A DNA stretch of 64,000 nucleotides from an uncultured beta proteobacterium (GCA_903935355.1 CAIZRK010000008.1:1-64000); one strand, 5' to 3'. Shown: positions 8,629 through 18,213, counted from the first letter of the stretch. Made by a program: numbers and translations. The notes: generated by a model from the sequence alone, not told the origin.

Positions 8629-9120
8629 TTAGCGGAAGCGGTCTAAAAGCTTCTTACTATGTTTATCTAAGGCGGTGGAATCTTTTATCAAGAATTGCAG
8701 GCCATTAGAATCGGCAATTAAAAGGGTATTGCCCGCAATTCGACGAATATCCTCCTCCCCTTTTAGGCGTATGCGGGTAGGGCCACGATTAGTTTCAATA
8801 TCCCAAATACTAGGAGTCGCGTAGGTAGATACCTGAATAATTTTTTCTATTACCGGCATGAACTCGCGCGCAGCTATTACTTCCTCAATCAAGGCAAGCT
8901 CCCCTTCAGGAATAGCGCCTATATCGGCAAACCAGCACAGCTCTTTACCGGCTTGATCCATTAATGAAAGACCACTACTAGGTGCTGTAATCGGAAAGGC
9001 CCTGACAGGATGAACATCGATATGGCGATTGCCAGCAGCATCAATCAAGACTAGCCGCCCTAAAGCATCGCGCTCTAATTGGTGAGGCTTTTGATAGGGC
9101 TTGATGGTTAATTTACTCAT
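8629..9120 (-). CDS. DUF1854 protein, cyanophycin-associated
   Basis: A 163-residue soluble protein matching the DUF1854 family: DALGRLVLIDAAG near the start, HPVRAFPIT, then the central WFADIGAIPE and a C-terminal FLIKDSTALDKHSKKLLDRFR. The family is annotated as cyanophycin metabolism-associated because it is fixed next to CphA genes and an ABC exporter, the arrangement seen here. Its ATG overlaps the stop of the ABC transporter gene by four bases (ATGA), so the two are translationally coupled. No catalytic motif is visible. It may be a cytoplasmic partner of the transporter; that is inference from coupling. Confidence 0.88.
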   Translation of the reverse strand: MSKLTIKPYQKPHQLERDALGRLVLIDAAGNRHIDVHPVRAFPITAPSSGLSLMDQAGKELCWFADIGAIPEGELALIEEVIAAREFMPVIEKIIQVSTYATPSIWDIETNRGPTRIRLKGEEDIRRIAGNTLLIADSNGLQFLIKDSTALDKHSKKLLDRFR

Positions 9121-11456
9121 ACCCCACCCCCAATTACCTTGGCAGCCTCTTGCAAGCGCTCTTCTTCTTGCTCATCCATACTCTCACCGATGGCACCCCC
9201 TTCAACCAATTCTGCAGCATGGCGAAGCTGGGCCTGATAGAGTGCATAGTAAGCGCCTTGCGCTGCCATCAAGTCATCATGAGATCCAATTTCTACTATC
9301 TCTCCTTTATCAAGCACTACTAAGCGATCCGCTTTTCTTAAGGTAGATAGACGGTGGGCAATCGCGATGGTTGTTCTACCTTTAACCAAATTATCTAAAG
9401 CGCGCTGAATTTCTTTTTCAGTAGTGGTATCTACCGAAGAAGTCGCTTCATCCAAAATTAAAATGCTTGGATTAATCAGCAGTGCTCGTGCAATAGAAAT
9501 GCGTTGCCGCTCGCCTCCAGATAAAGATTGACCTCGTTCGCCTACCAGAGAGTCATAACCTAGCGGTAGACGTAGAATGAATTCATGAGCATGAGCAGCG
9601 CGGGCAGCTTCAATGATTTCTTCACGAGTGGCCTCAGGTTTGCCGTAAGCAATGTTCTCTGCAATCGTGCCAAAGAATAAAAACGGCTCTTGCAAAACTA
9701 AACCAATGCGTTTGCGGTAATCGGCAATACCGATACTGCGAATATCACGACCATCTAAGGCAATCGAGCCAGAACTCACATCATAAAAACGGCAAATGAG
9801 GTTCACTAAGGTGCTCTTACCAGAGCCACTATGCCCTACTAAACCAATCATTTCACCGGGAGCAATATCAAGATCAATGCCTTTGGAGACAGCTCGGTTA
9901 CCATAACGAAAACCCACGCCACGTAGGGAGATGCGGCCCTTTACCTCACCTAAAGGTGCTGGATTAATAGGTTCGGGCACACTAGATACATGATCCAAAA
10001 TATCAAAGATGCGCTTAGCCCCTGCAGCAGCTTTTTGGGTATGCGAAACAATCCGACTCATTGAATCTAAGCGGATATAAAAACGTCCGATATACGCCAA
10101 GAAAGCAATCAGGACACCCACGGTGACTTTTTGATGAGCGACTTGCCAAATACCAAAACCCCACACCACTAGCAGACCGGTTTCAGTAAGCAAGGTTACG
10201 GTAGGAGAAAATAAGCCCCATACCCGATTTACGCGATCATTAATTTGAAGATTATGTGCATTTGAGTCCACAAAACGTTTGAGCTCACGATCTTCTTGCG
10301 CAAAGGCTTTGACCACCCGAATACCAGGAATCGTATCGGCTAAGATATTAGTGACTTCAGACCATATACGATCAATCTTTTCAAAACCAAAACGCAGTTT
10401 GTCGCGCACCACATGAATCATCCACACAATAAAGGGCAAAGGTGCTAGCGTTACTAAGGCCAGTAAGGGATCTATCGATGCCAAAATGATGGCTGTCATG
10501 GTGATCATCAGAACATCGGTTGCAAAGTCCAATGCGTAAAGCGAAAGGAAGACGCAAATTCGATCAGTCTCCGCACCAATCCGGGCGATGAGATCGCCCG
10601 TTCGCTTGCCGCCAAAATATTCCAAAGAAAGTTTCAGTAAATGCTCAAAGGTCGTATTACGTAAATCAGCGCCAATGCGCTCACTTACCAAAGCGAGAAG
10701 ATAAGTCTTCCACCAACCTAGCCCCCAAGCCACAATCGCAGCAGCAAATAAAGCAATTAGGTATTGGCTGGCCAGGTGAAAATCAATTGGGTTACCGCGC
10801 TCATAAGGAATCAAGACATGATCCATTAAAGGCATTGTGAGATAAGGCGGGATTAAGGTAGCACCAGTGGACAGCACAGTGAGCACAAAGCCCAGTAAAA
10901 GCTCCTTTTTATAGGGTCTGGCAAAACGCCAGAGCTTGAACAAGGTCCAAGTAGATGGAGGCTTATCGTCATCTGGATCACAAGTGGGGCAGATATCTGA
11001 GTTGGCTAACTTGGGGCTTAAGCAGACAGGGCAAACGAGTTGATCGTATTCAGAGACAAGGTCGACTGTCTCACCGAGCTTCTCACCACAAGCAAGTTGC
11101 TTAAAAGCGCCTTGCAAGCGTAAAACTTGGGGATTGACACCTAAGGTGAAATACCAAATCCGCAAGAGGCTTTCTGAGGACTCTAGCTTGAGATGGCCTA
11201 CGCCTGCATGATCTCCATGGATTAGTTGAGCTCCCAAGGCCATTGGCCAAGATTCAAATTGCTTAGCATCGGTCCATAGCAAGCCTTGCTGCGTTAAGCA
11301 AAGCAGGCTTTTTTCAAAGCGCATATCCCCATCTAAATCCAGCTGAACCCATGCCAGTATGGCGTCTAGGCTTTTGACAGGAGATTCGAAGGCTGCTAGT
11401 GCACTGTGCCAATTGCTTGGGACCGCAGAGGAGGAATAGGAAATTTCTGGCTTCAT
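9117..11456 (-). CDS. Cyanophycin-associated ABC exporter with N-terminal zinc-ribbon extension
   Basis: A 779-residue half-transporter with fused membrane and ATPase domains. Residues 1-165 form an unusual soluble extension ending in a CPVC-x10-CPTC four-cysteine ribbon (C142, C145, C156, C159). The exporter membrane domain spans about 180-470 with six helices. The nucleotide-binding domain has Walker A GHSGSGKST (541-549), signature LSGGERQ and Walker B ILILDEATSS. It is divergent from cphA' across 183 bases and coupled to DUF1854. This matches the ABC transporter class annotated as cyanophycin metabolism-associated. What it moves is unknown; an Asp/Arg peptide or a regulatory role would be guesses. 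Confidence 0.93.
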   Translation of the reverse strand: MKPEISYSSSAVPSNWHSALAAFESPVKSLDAILAWVQLDLDGDMRFEKSLLCLTQQGLLWTDAKQFESWPMALGAQLIHGDHAGVGHLKLESSESLLRIWYFTLGVNPQVLRLQGAFKQLACGEKLGETVDLVSEYDQLVCPVCLSPKLANSDICPTCDPDDDKPPSTWTLFKLWRFARPYKKELLLGFVLTVLSTGATLIPPYLTMPLMDHVLIPYERGNPIDFHLASQYLIALFAAAIVAWGLGWWKTYLLALVSERIGADLRNTTFEHLLKLSLEYFGGKRTGDLIARIGAETDRICVFLSLYALDFATDVLMITMTAIILASIDPLLALVTLAPLPFIVWMIHVVRDKLRFGFEKIDRIWSEVTNILADTIPGIRVVKAFAQEDRELKRFVDSNAHNLQINDRVNRVWGLFSPTVTLLTETGLLVVWGFGIWQVAHQKVTVGVLIAFLAYIGRFYIRLDSMSRIVSHTQKAAAGAKRIFDILDHVSSVPEPINPAPLGEVKGRISLRGVGFRYGNRAVSKGIDLDIAPGEMIGLVGHSGSGKSTLVNLICRFYDVSSGSIALDGRDIRSIGIADYRKRIGLVLQEPFLFFGTIAENIAYGKPEATREEIIEAARAAHAHEFILRLPLGYDSLVGERGQSLSGGERQRISIARALLINPSILILDEATSSVDTTTEKEIQRALDNLVKGRTTIAIAHRLSTLRKADRLVVLDKGEIVEIGSHDDLMAAQGAYYALYQAQLRHAAELVEGGAIGESMDEQEEERLQEAAKVIGGGV

Positions 11457-11621
11457 TGACCCTAAAAGTATAGTGGAGCTAGATTCTTTAGATTTACTAT
11501 CTCTGTCAACTTTTTAGCTGACAAAGCCGTTAGATCGAGGAAGTAAGCCTTTTTACGTATTTTTGCTAATTTTGTGGATTTCCAATAATTATTAGAAACC
11601 AAGAGACAGTCTGAGATTTCT

Positions 11622-11637
11622 GTACCCCTTTGGGTAC
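11622..11637. promoter_or_regulatory. Perfect inverted repeat abutting the cphA' start codon
   Basis: GTACCC-CTTT-GGGTAC, a perfect six-base-pair palindrome, ends two bases before the ATG of cphA'. No standard Shine-Dalgarno sequence is visible apart from the GGG inside the right arm. In mRNA the hairpin would hide that GGG and could limit initiation; in DNA it could be an operator for the divergent cyanophycin genes. Its function is inferred from position only. Confidence 0.4.
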
Positions 11638-11639
11638 TC

Positions 11640-13850
11640 ATGACTGCTATTCCACATATGCCCCAATTACTAGACAAAACCATTGAGATATTGAGCGTTA
11701 AGCATTTGCGCGGCCCCAATATGTGGACTTACCATCCCGTCATTGAAGTTTGGATCGATATTGGTGATTTAGAGGACTACCCTTCTAACCTCATTCCCGG
11801 CTTTTATGACCGCCTAGTTAAGGCTCTTCCTAGCCTTCAAGAACACCGCTGTAGCTACGGTGAGGCTGGCGGCTTTCTCAAGCGAGTAGAAGAAGGTACA
11901 TGGCCTGCCCATATTCTGGAGCACCTCACCTTAGAACTACAAAACTTAGCAGGTATTCCTGGGGGATTTGGTAAGGCTCGTGATGGTGATCGCCGCAGTG
12001 TTTACAAAGTGATGGTCAGCGCTATTAATGAAGAAGTTACCCTAACTGCCCTGAAGTACGCCAAAGATCTCTACTTGGCTCTAGCTCAAGACACCAAAGA
12101 TGGTCTTACCGAAGTTCAAACCATCATTGAAAATCTACGCGAACTAGGCGATGACCTCTTATTAGGCCCTAGCACAGCGTGCATTGTTAACGCAGCTGAA
12201 GAGCGTGGCATTCCCTCGATTCGTTTATCCGAAGGTAATTTAGTGCAGCTAGGTTATGGCGCAAAGCAGCGGCGTATTTGGACAGCAGAAACCGATCAAA
12301 CTAGCGCAATTGCTGAAACCATCTCTCGAGATAAAGATTTAACCAAGAGTTTGCTAGCGAGCGCTGGAGTGCCTACCCCTGAAGGTAGAACAGTTACTAG
12401 CCCTGATGATGCCTGGGAAGCCGCACAAGATATTGGTTTTCCGGTGGTCGTAAAACCCATTGATGGCAACCATGGCCGTGGCGTATTTATTAATCTATAT
12501 TCCCAACAAGAAATTGAAGCAGCCTATGCTGTCGCGATTAATGAAGGCAGCGAAGTTTTGGTCGAGCGGCACATCATCGGTGATGAGCATCGCTTACTAG
12601 TAGTTGGCAATAAGGTAGTGGCTGCTGCCAAAGGAGAAACCGTATGGATTACTGGCGATGGTAAACATACTGTTTTTGAGCTTATTCAGGTTCAAATTAA
12701 TTCTGATCCCCGGCGTGGAACAGCAGAAGAGCACCCCCTCAATCCTGTGCGCATTGACTCTGCAGTAGAGCTAGAATTAGCTCGCCAAAAACTCACTGGT
12801 AGCAGCATCCCTTCGGAAGATCAAAAAGTTCTTATTCAAAGCAATGGTAATGTTGCCTTTGATGTTACTGACCTAGTTCATCCTGATGTCGCTAGTCAAG
12901 TAGCCCTAGCAGCTCGTGTGGTCGGCTTAGAAATTGCGGGTGTTGACTTAGTGGCTCAAGATATTAGCAAACCCCTCGAATCTCAAAATGCAGCAATTGT
13001 AGAAGTCAATGCAGGCCCTGGTTTATTAATGCATTTAAAACCAGCCAGTGGCAAACCTCAACCAGTTGGCGTAGCAATTGCTAATCATTTGTTTCCGGTT
13101 GGAGTTCAATACCGCATTCCGGTGGTAGGTGTGGCCGGTGCGCGCGGTAAAACACCTGTCGCAGAAATGATCGCGCATTTCTTGCGCCTAAGCAATCTTT
13201 ATGTTGGCCTATCTTGCAGCAAGGGATTATTTTTTGGTCATCGCGCCATTCAGAAAAGTAATGCAGCTAATTGGGAAAACGCGCGCCGCACTTTACTAAA
13301 TCGAGCAGTTGAAGCAGCTGTTATTGAAAATAATCATTTATCCATGTTGATTGAAGGTTTGGCTTACGATCGCTGCCAAGTGGGCGTCGTGCTAAATGTA
13401 GATCCAAGCGCTAATTTTCCGCAATACGCCATTATTGATGAAGACCAAGTTTTTAGTATCGTAAGAACCCAGGTGGATGTGGTTTTACCCACTGGCGTTG
13501 CAGTACTCAATGCAGATGACCCGATGGTCGCGAAAATGGCAGAGTTGTGCGACGGTGAAGTGATTTTCTTTACCCAACATGCTAACTCTGCCTTAGCCCA
13601 AGAGCACCTGAAAAAAGGTGGTCGCATTGTCTGTGTGGGTAAGCAACAAATCACTCTTCAATCGGGTTTGAAAGACCAAAAAAGTATTCCTGTGCCACCT
13701 GATGCACAAGCAGTGGAAAACTCTTCATGGAAACCCATGAACTTAGGCGCAGCAATTGCTGCGGCCTGGGCTTTAGACATTCCATTTAACGTGATTGAAG
13801 CAGGTGCCCAAACCTTTGTTTCTGATCCACCCATTTCTGTAGGGGCTTAA
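11640..13850 (+). CDS. CphA' - shorter cyanophycin synthetase-like protein lacking the C-terminal Mur domain
   Basis: A 736-residue paralogue of CphA. The N-terminal domain (HLRGPNMWTYHP near residue 22), the ATP-grasp region (about 230-480, with VVVKPIDGNHGRG and IVEVNAGPGLLMH) and a Mur-ligase central domain are present. The Mur P-loop is GARGKTP (500-506) instead of the GTNGKTT of its neighbour. The protein stops about 120 residues short of CphA and lacks the C-terminal Mur ligase domain, including the DYGHNP motif. It abuts cphA with no spacer. A tandem cphA'-cphA pair is known in Cupriavidus/Ralstonia. A partner or regulatory role for CphA is likely, but independent ligase activity is doubtful. 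Confidence 0.9.
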   Translation: MTAIPHMPQLLDKTIEILSVKHLRGPNMWTYHPVIEVWIDIGDLEDYPSNLIPGFYDRLVKALPSLQEHRCSYGEAGGFLKRVEEGTWPAHILEHLTLELQNLAGIPGGFGKARDGDRRSVYKVMVSAINEEVTLTALKYAKDLYLALAQDTKDGLTEVQTIIENLRELGDDLLLGPSTACIVNAAEERGIPSIRLSEGNLVQLGYGAKQRRIWTAETDQTSAIAETISRDKDLTKSLLASAGVPTPEGRTVTSPDDAWEAAQDIGFPVVVKPIDGNHGRGVFINLYSQQEIEAAYAVAINEGSEVLVERHIIGDEHRLLVVGNKVVAAAKGETVWITGDGKHTVFELIQVQINSDPRRGTAEEHPLNPVRIDSAVELELARQKLTGSSIPSEDQKVLIQSNGNVAFDVTDLVHPDVASQVALAARVVGLEIAGVDLVAQDISKPLESQNAAIVEVNAGPGLLMHLKPASGKPQPVGVAIANHLFPVGVQYRIPVVGVAGARGKTPVAEMIAHFLRLSNLYVGLSCSKGLFFGHRAIQKSNAANWENARRTLLNRAVEAAVIENNHLSMLIEGLAYDRCQVGVVLNVDPSANFPQYAIIDEDQVFSIVRTQVDVVLPTGVAVLNADDPMVAKMAELCDGEVIFFTQHANSALAQEHLKKGGRIVCVGKQQITLQSGLKDQKSIPVPPDAQAVENSSWKPMNLGAAIAAAWALDIPFNVIEAGAQTFVSDPPISVGA

Positions 13851-16421
13851 TTGGAAATCACCCGTATTCGGATGCTCCGTGGCCCCAATTTATGGAGCCG
13901 CCATACTGCTTTAGAGGCAATTGTCTCTTGTGAAGCAAACGAACGATCGATTGACTCGATTCCTCAGTTCGAGATCAAGATTCGGGAGCGCTTTCCGCAA
14001 TTAGGAAGTATGCGTCGCGGTGGCCAAAACGAAATACTCTCTTTAGCGCATGCTTTAGAACATGCTGCACTCGGCCTTCAGTCTCAAGCAGGTTGCCCTG
14101 TTACTTTTAGCCGTACCGTACAAACCATTGAGCTTGGCGTTTATCAAGTGGTTGCGGAATACTCTGAAGAAGTCGTTGGTCGGATGGCATTTGACTTTGC
14201 CTTTGCTCTGATTCAGGCGACCTTAAATGATGCCCCTTTTGATCTTGCTGCCGCCCTTTCAGAATTAGAAGCCTTATATGAAGATGTGCGCTTAGGTCCT
14301 AGTACTGGCTCTATCGTCGATGCTGCCGTACAACGTAATATTCCCTATCGCCGCATGACCGAAGGTAGCATGGTGCAGTTTGGCTGGGGTAGCAAACAAA
14401 AACGAATTCAGGCTGCTGAAACTAGTGACACTAGCGCGATTGCTGAAGCGATTGCACAAGATAAAGAACTTACTAAAAATTTATTGTCTGCCGCAGGGGT
14501 TTCAGTTCCTATTGGTGAAGTCGTCACTACTGCAGACAATGCTTGGCTCGCTGCCCAAAAAATTGGTGGCCCAATTGTGCTAAAACCCAAAGATGGTAAT
14601 CAAGGTAAGGGTGTGGTTGCCAATATTCAGACAGAAGCCCAAGTACGCGCTGGCTTTATCGTGACCCAGGCTTTTGGTAGAGACACGATTGTCGAGCGCT
14701 ATGTTCCTGGTGCCGATTACCGCTTGCTGGTGGTTGGTAATCGCCTCTCTGCTGCTGCCCGCCGAGAGCCTGCTCAGATAGTAGGTGATGGCACCCATAC
14801 TGTTGCTCAATTAGTAGAACTTGAGAACAAAAACCCTTTGCGAGGTGATGGCCATGCTACGGCCTTAACTAAAATTCGCTTTGATGAAATAGCCTTGGCC
14901 CACTTAGCTAGCTCTAATCTCTCTCCAATCTATATTCCTAAAACGGGTGAGCGCGTGCTTTTACGCAATAACGCCAATTTAAGTACCGGTGGTACTGCTA
15001 CCGATGTCACCGATGATGTACACCCCGATGTAGCAGCTAGCGCTATTGCTGCCGCACAAATGATTGGCTTAGATATTGCGGGTGTTGATATTTTATGTGA
15101 GGCTATTTACAAACCACTAGAAACACAAGGTGGGGGGATTGTTGAAGTTAATGCAGCGCCTGGCTTACGCATGCATCTCAAACCTTCTTATGGTAAGAGT
15201 CGACCCGTCGGTGAAGACATCATCAATATGATGTATGCCTTGGGCGAGGATGGCCGCATTCCGGTGGTGGCAGTGACAGGCACTAATGGTAAAACGACAA
15301 CCGTGCGCTTGATTTCTCATTTACTCAATGAGACTGGGCTGCGCGTTGGCATGACGACAACTGATGGTGTTTATATTAATAATCGCTTAATAGACACTGG
15401 GGATTGCAGTGGTCCTAAGAGTGCCCGCAATGTCTTAATGCACCCCGATACGGATGCTGCTGTTTTAGAGACGGCTCGTGGTGGAATGCTGCGCGAAGGC
15501 CTTGGTTTTGATCGTTGTGAAGTAGCCGTGGTAACCAATGTTGGTGAAGGTGATCACTTGGGCCTAAATTACATTACTAGTGTTGAAGATCTGGCGATTC
15601 TTAAACGAGTGATTGTTCAAAATGTTGCCCCCACTGGTGCGGCAGTGCTAAATGCGGCCGATCCTATTGTTGTCAAAATGGGTGATGTATGTACCGGTCG
15701 AGTGATTTTCTTTGCTCAGAACCAACATCATCCAGTCATTGCTGCGCACCGCGCTAAGAACAAAAAAGTGATCTACTTTGATGGCACTGATATTGTGGCC
15801 TCCAAAGGCGCTCGTATTTTGTTTCGTTTTCCCGTCCGTGAAATTCCTCTGACTCAAAATGGCGTGCTGGGTTTTCAGATTGAAAATGTGATGGCCTCCA
15901 TTGGGGCAGCTTGGGCCTTAGGTTTAGATGCCGATAAGATTGCGAGCGGTCTTCATTCTTTTGAGAGTTCTGCCAACTCAGTACCAGGGCGCTTTAATCA
16001 GTTTCAACACAAAGGCGCTACGGTAATTGCTGACTATGGCCACAACCCAGATGCGATGCGCGCCTTAGCCAGCGCCATCTTGGCCATGAAACCCAATAAG
16101 AGCCATGTCGTCATTAGTGGTGCAGGCGATCGTCGTGACGAAGATATTCGTGATCTCACACGTATTTTGGGAAATAACTTTGACAACATCATTTTGTATC
16201 AAGATCAATGTCAACGCGGTCGCGAAGATGGTGAAGTCTTAAAACTTTTACAAGAGGGCTTAGTGGGCACCACCAAAGCAAAACAAGTAAAAGAAATCAC
16301 CGGAGAATTTTTGGCCATTGATACCGCCTTAAATGATTTGGCTAGTGGCGATATCTGTTTAATCTTGATTGACCAAGTAGCCGAGTCTTTAGCCTACCTA
16401 AAAAAACAAGTACGGCCTTAA
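13851..16421 (+). CDS. cphA: Cyanophycin synthetase
   Basis: An 856-residue ATP-dependent ligase that builds multi-L-arginyl-poly-L-aspartate, a nitrogen and carbon store, in the cytoplasm. The order is N-terminal domain (RMLRGPNLWSRH), ATP-grasp (about 205-470; PIVLKPKDGNQGKG and VEVNAAPGLRMH) that adds aspartate, then a Mur-ligase-like half with P-loop GTNGKTT (477-483), RPNVL-like SARNVLMHPD, and the C-terminal DYGHNPDAMRAL. All catalytic halves look intact. The start is TTG immediately after the cphA' stop, with AGGGG seven bases upstream; no ATG nearby fits the conserved MEIxRIRxLRGPN start. No cyanophycinase lies in the window. Confidence 0.95.
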   Translation: MEITRIRMLRGPNLWSRHTALEAIVSCEANERSIDSIPQFEIKIRERFPQLGSMRRGGQNEILSLAHALEHAALGLQSQAGCPVTFSRTVQTIELGVYQVVAEYSEEVVGRMAFDFAFALIQATLNDAPFDLAAALSELEALYEDVRLGPSTGSIVDAAVQRNIPYRRMTEGSMVQFGWGSKQKRIQAAETSDTSAIAEAIAQDKELTKNLLSAAGVSVPIGEVVTTADNAWLAAQKIGGPIVLKPKDGNQGKGVVANIQTEAQVRAGFIVTQAFGRDTIVERYVPGADYRLLVVGNRLSAAARREPAQIVGDGTHTVAQLVELENKNPLRGDGHATALTKIRFDEIALAHLASSNLSPIYIPKTGERVLLRNNANLSTGGTATDVTDDVHPDVAASAIAAAQMIGLDIAGVDILCEAIYKPLETQGGGIVEVNAAPGLRMHLKPSYGKSRPVGEDIINMMYALGEDGRIPVVAVTGTNGKTTTVRLISHLLNETGLRVGMTTTDGVYINNRLIDTGDCSGPKSARNVLMHPDTDAAVLETARGGMLREGLGFDRCEVAVVTNVGEGDHLGLNYITSVEDLAILKRVIVQNVAPTGAAVLNAADPIVVKMGDVCTGRVIFFAQNQHHPVIAAHRAKNKKVIYFDGTDIVASKGARILFRFPVREIPLTQNGVLGFQIENVMASIGAAWALGLDADKIASGLHSFESSANSVPGRFNQFQHKGATVIADYGHNPDAMRALASAILAMKPNKSHVVISGAGDRRDEDIRDLTRILGNNFDNIILYQDQCQRGREDGEVLKLLQEGLVGTTKAKQVKEITGEFLAIDTALNDLASGDICLILIDQVAESLAYLKKQVRP

Positions 16422-16431
16422 GTAGAGCCCT

Positions 16432-17445
16432 TCAAATAGCTTGAGAATGGTAGTGCTGCAAACGCTCGATCTCTTCCTTAGATCCCAACATGACTGAGAC
16501 ACGCTCATGTAAATCCGTCGGCAGCAAATCCATGATCAGTTGAGTGCCATTTGTAGAGGCACCACCAGCCTGCTCTACCAGAAAACTCATGGGATTGGCT
16601 TCGTACATGAGACGTAGTTTTCCTGGTTTATGAGGCTCACGTTGATCCCAAGGATACATAAAGATGCCACCACGCGAGAGCACGCGATGGACATCGGCCA
16701 CCATCGAAGCAATCCAGCGCATATTAAAGTCCTTATCCCGCTCCCCACTGACGCCAGCAAGGCATTCTTCAACATAGCGACGCACTGGCTGTGCCCAATG
16801 ACGCATGTTAGACATATTGATGGAAAACTCTTTAGTCGAATGTGCAATCTCGACTGCATGCTTGATTAAGACAAATTGTCCTGTGACCTTATTTAAGGTA
16901 AACATCGCCACACCATCACCTAAAGTTAAGGCCATGGTTGTTTGGGGGCCGTACACCACATAACCAGCTGCCACTTGGTGACGGCCTGATAACAAAAAGT
17001 CAGAAGTTTGCAAAGGCGCTGTAGGATCTTGCTTTTTCAGTACAGAAAAAATAGTACCAATGGATACATTGACATCAATATTTGAAGATCCATCTAATGG
17101 ATCAAACAGCAATAAATAATCACCAGTACCGCGCACTACCATCGGTAATTCTATTTCTTCAGAGGCTAATCCAGCCAATGATTGGCAAGCTTGCACACCT
17201 TCAATGAGTAAATCATTAGCAATCACATCGAGTTTTTGTTGAACTTCACCTTGGACATTACCAGTGCCAGCAGAGCCTAATAAGCCAATTAAGGCTCCCT
17301 GCGCTACTTCATGACTCAAGGTAGTACAGGTATCAGCCACAGCGATCAGCAGCTCTTGAAGACCAGCAGGCACAGCCACGCCCTTTACCTTGGCAGTCTC
17401 TAAATATTGCTTGAAATGGATATTGAAGTTAGGTGATGCAGTCAA
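16432..17445 (-). CDS. fbp: Fructose-1,6-bisphosphatase, class I
   Basis: A 337-residue cytoplasmic gluconeogenic enzyme that removes the C1 phosphate of fructose 1,6-bisphosphate. The metal site motif [17 protein letters not shown] and the substrate loop around YPWDQREP are intact. The frame is open to 17562, but a TTG at 17445 has GGAG eight bases upstream and leads straight into the conserved N-terminal helix ([10 protein letters not shown]), so I take it as the start. It converges on cphA with a 10-base gap. A housekeeping role is expected. Confidence 0.95.
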   Translation of the reverse strand: MTASPNFNIHFKQYLETAKVKGVAVPAGLQELLIAVADTCTTLSHEVAQGALIGLLGSAGTGNVQGEVQQKLDVIANDLLIEGVQACQSLAGLASEEIELPMVVRGTGDYLLLFDPLDGSSNIDVNVSIGTIFSVLKKQDPTAPLQTSDFLLSGRHQVAAGYVVYGPQTTMALTLGDGVAMFTLNKVTGQFVLIKHAVEIAHSTKEFSINMSNMRHWAQPVRRYVEECLAGVSGERDKDFNMRWIASMVADVHRVLSRGGIFMYPWDQREPHKPGKLRLMYEANPMSFLVEQAGGASTNGTQLIMDLLPTDLHERVSVMLGSKEEIERLQHYHSQAI

Positions 17446-17586
17446 AGGGTGGTTCTCCGTAGATCTAATATTAGTGCCTATTTTGCCTTGTTCGAAATCA
17501 AAATGCCAAAACCAAAGCATTTTGACTATTAAATAGGAAATTAAGCACTTCAGCTTACTCAATCTGAACTAGATTGATGTTTTATT

Positions 17587-17604
17587 TGATGTTAATACAC
17601 ATCA
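17587..17604. promoter_or_regulatory. Inverted repeat upstream of vapBC, likely autoregulatory operator
   Basis: TGATGT-TAATAC-ACATCA is a perfect palindrome 19 bases before the vapB ATG. Flanking TTGATG half-sites occur again at about 17574 and 17608. VapB-VapC complexes normally bind such palindromes to repress their own promoter. The assignment is by position and symmetry only. Confidence 0.55.
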
Positions 17605-17623
17605 TTATTGATGAGGAAAGCAA

Positions 17624-17824
17624 ATGAGAACAACCGTCACAATGGATGATGACCTTTACCAAAGAGGGTTAGAGCTTGCAGACCCAGGCATGGGCAAAGC
17701 TGACCTTTTTCGCGAGGCAATGCATGTTTTTATCAGAGTGGAGATCGGAAAACGTCTTGCAGCATTGGGTGGAAAGGCGCCAGATATGAAAAATATCCCC
17801 CGCCGCAGATCAAAGAATGGCTAA
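17624..17824 (+). CDS. vapB: VapB-type antitoxin
   Basis: A 66-residue antitoxin. Residues 1-45 form a short DNA-binding region (MRTTVTMDDDLYQRGLELA, then a helix with ADLFREAMHVFI) typical of the VapB/type II TA antitoxins with a ribbon-helix-helix-like fold. The basic C-terminal tail (IPRRRSKNG) would neutralise the toxin. It has a good ribosome site (GAGGAAAGCAA) and ends five bases before vapC. The operator-like palindrome sits just upstream. The stable pairing of a tiny DNA-binding protein with a PIN toxin makes the call firm. Confidence 0.9.
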   Translation: MRTTVTMDDDLYQRGLELADPGMGKADLFREAMHVFIRVEIGKRLAALGGKAPDMKNIPRRRSKNG

Positions 17825-17829
17825 TAATA

Positions 17830-18213
17830 ATGACAATGGTTTTAGCTGATACTTCAGTATGGGTAGCGCATTTTAGGAAGGCTGGCATTTCTCTGCAATC
17901 ACTCTTAATTAATGACCAAATACTCTGTCACCCACTTGTCCTTCTTGAGCTTGCGTGTGGATCACCCCCATCCCCCAGAATAAAAACCTTGAACCAATTA
18001 AAAGATTTGCGACAGGCAACAGTAGCAACAACGCAAGAGATGCTAGATTTTGTGGAAAAAAATATGCTCTATGAATCAGGATGTGGAGCAATCGACATCT
18101 CAATGCTCGCATCAACGCTATTATCAGAAAATGCTCTCATCTGGACATTTGACAAAAAATTAGAGGCTCTCGCCGTTCGACTAGGCATTGCATATCAAGA
18201 GAGATTTCACTGA
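17830..18213 (+). CDS. vapC: VapC-type PIN-domain toxin (ribonuclease)
   Basis: A 127-residue PIN-domain endoribonuclease. The four acidic metal ligands are all visible: D7 (LADTSVW), E40 (LLELACG), D89 (GAIDISML) and D108 (WTFDKKLE), so the enzyme should be active. VapC toxins cut tRNA or rRNA when freed from VapB. ATG at 17830 or 17836 could start translation. It is the only toxin-antitoxin pair recognised in the window and lies between fbp and pepN, a typical small insertion between housekeeping genes. Confidence 0.93.
   Translation: MTMVLADTSVWVAHFRKAGISLQSLLINDQILCHPLVLLELACGSPPSPRIKTLNQLKDLRQATVATTQEMLDFVEKNMLYESGCGAIDISMLASTLLSENALIWTFDKKLEALAVRLGIAYQERFH

Noticed and set aside
11462-11719. 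An 85-codon minus-strand frame between the ABC transporter and cphA'
   Set aside because: It overlaps the cphA' start, has no recognisable domain and no ribosome site. The divergent promoters should lie here.
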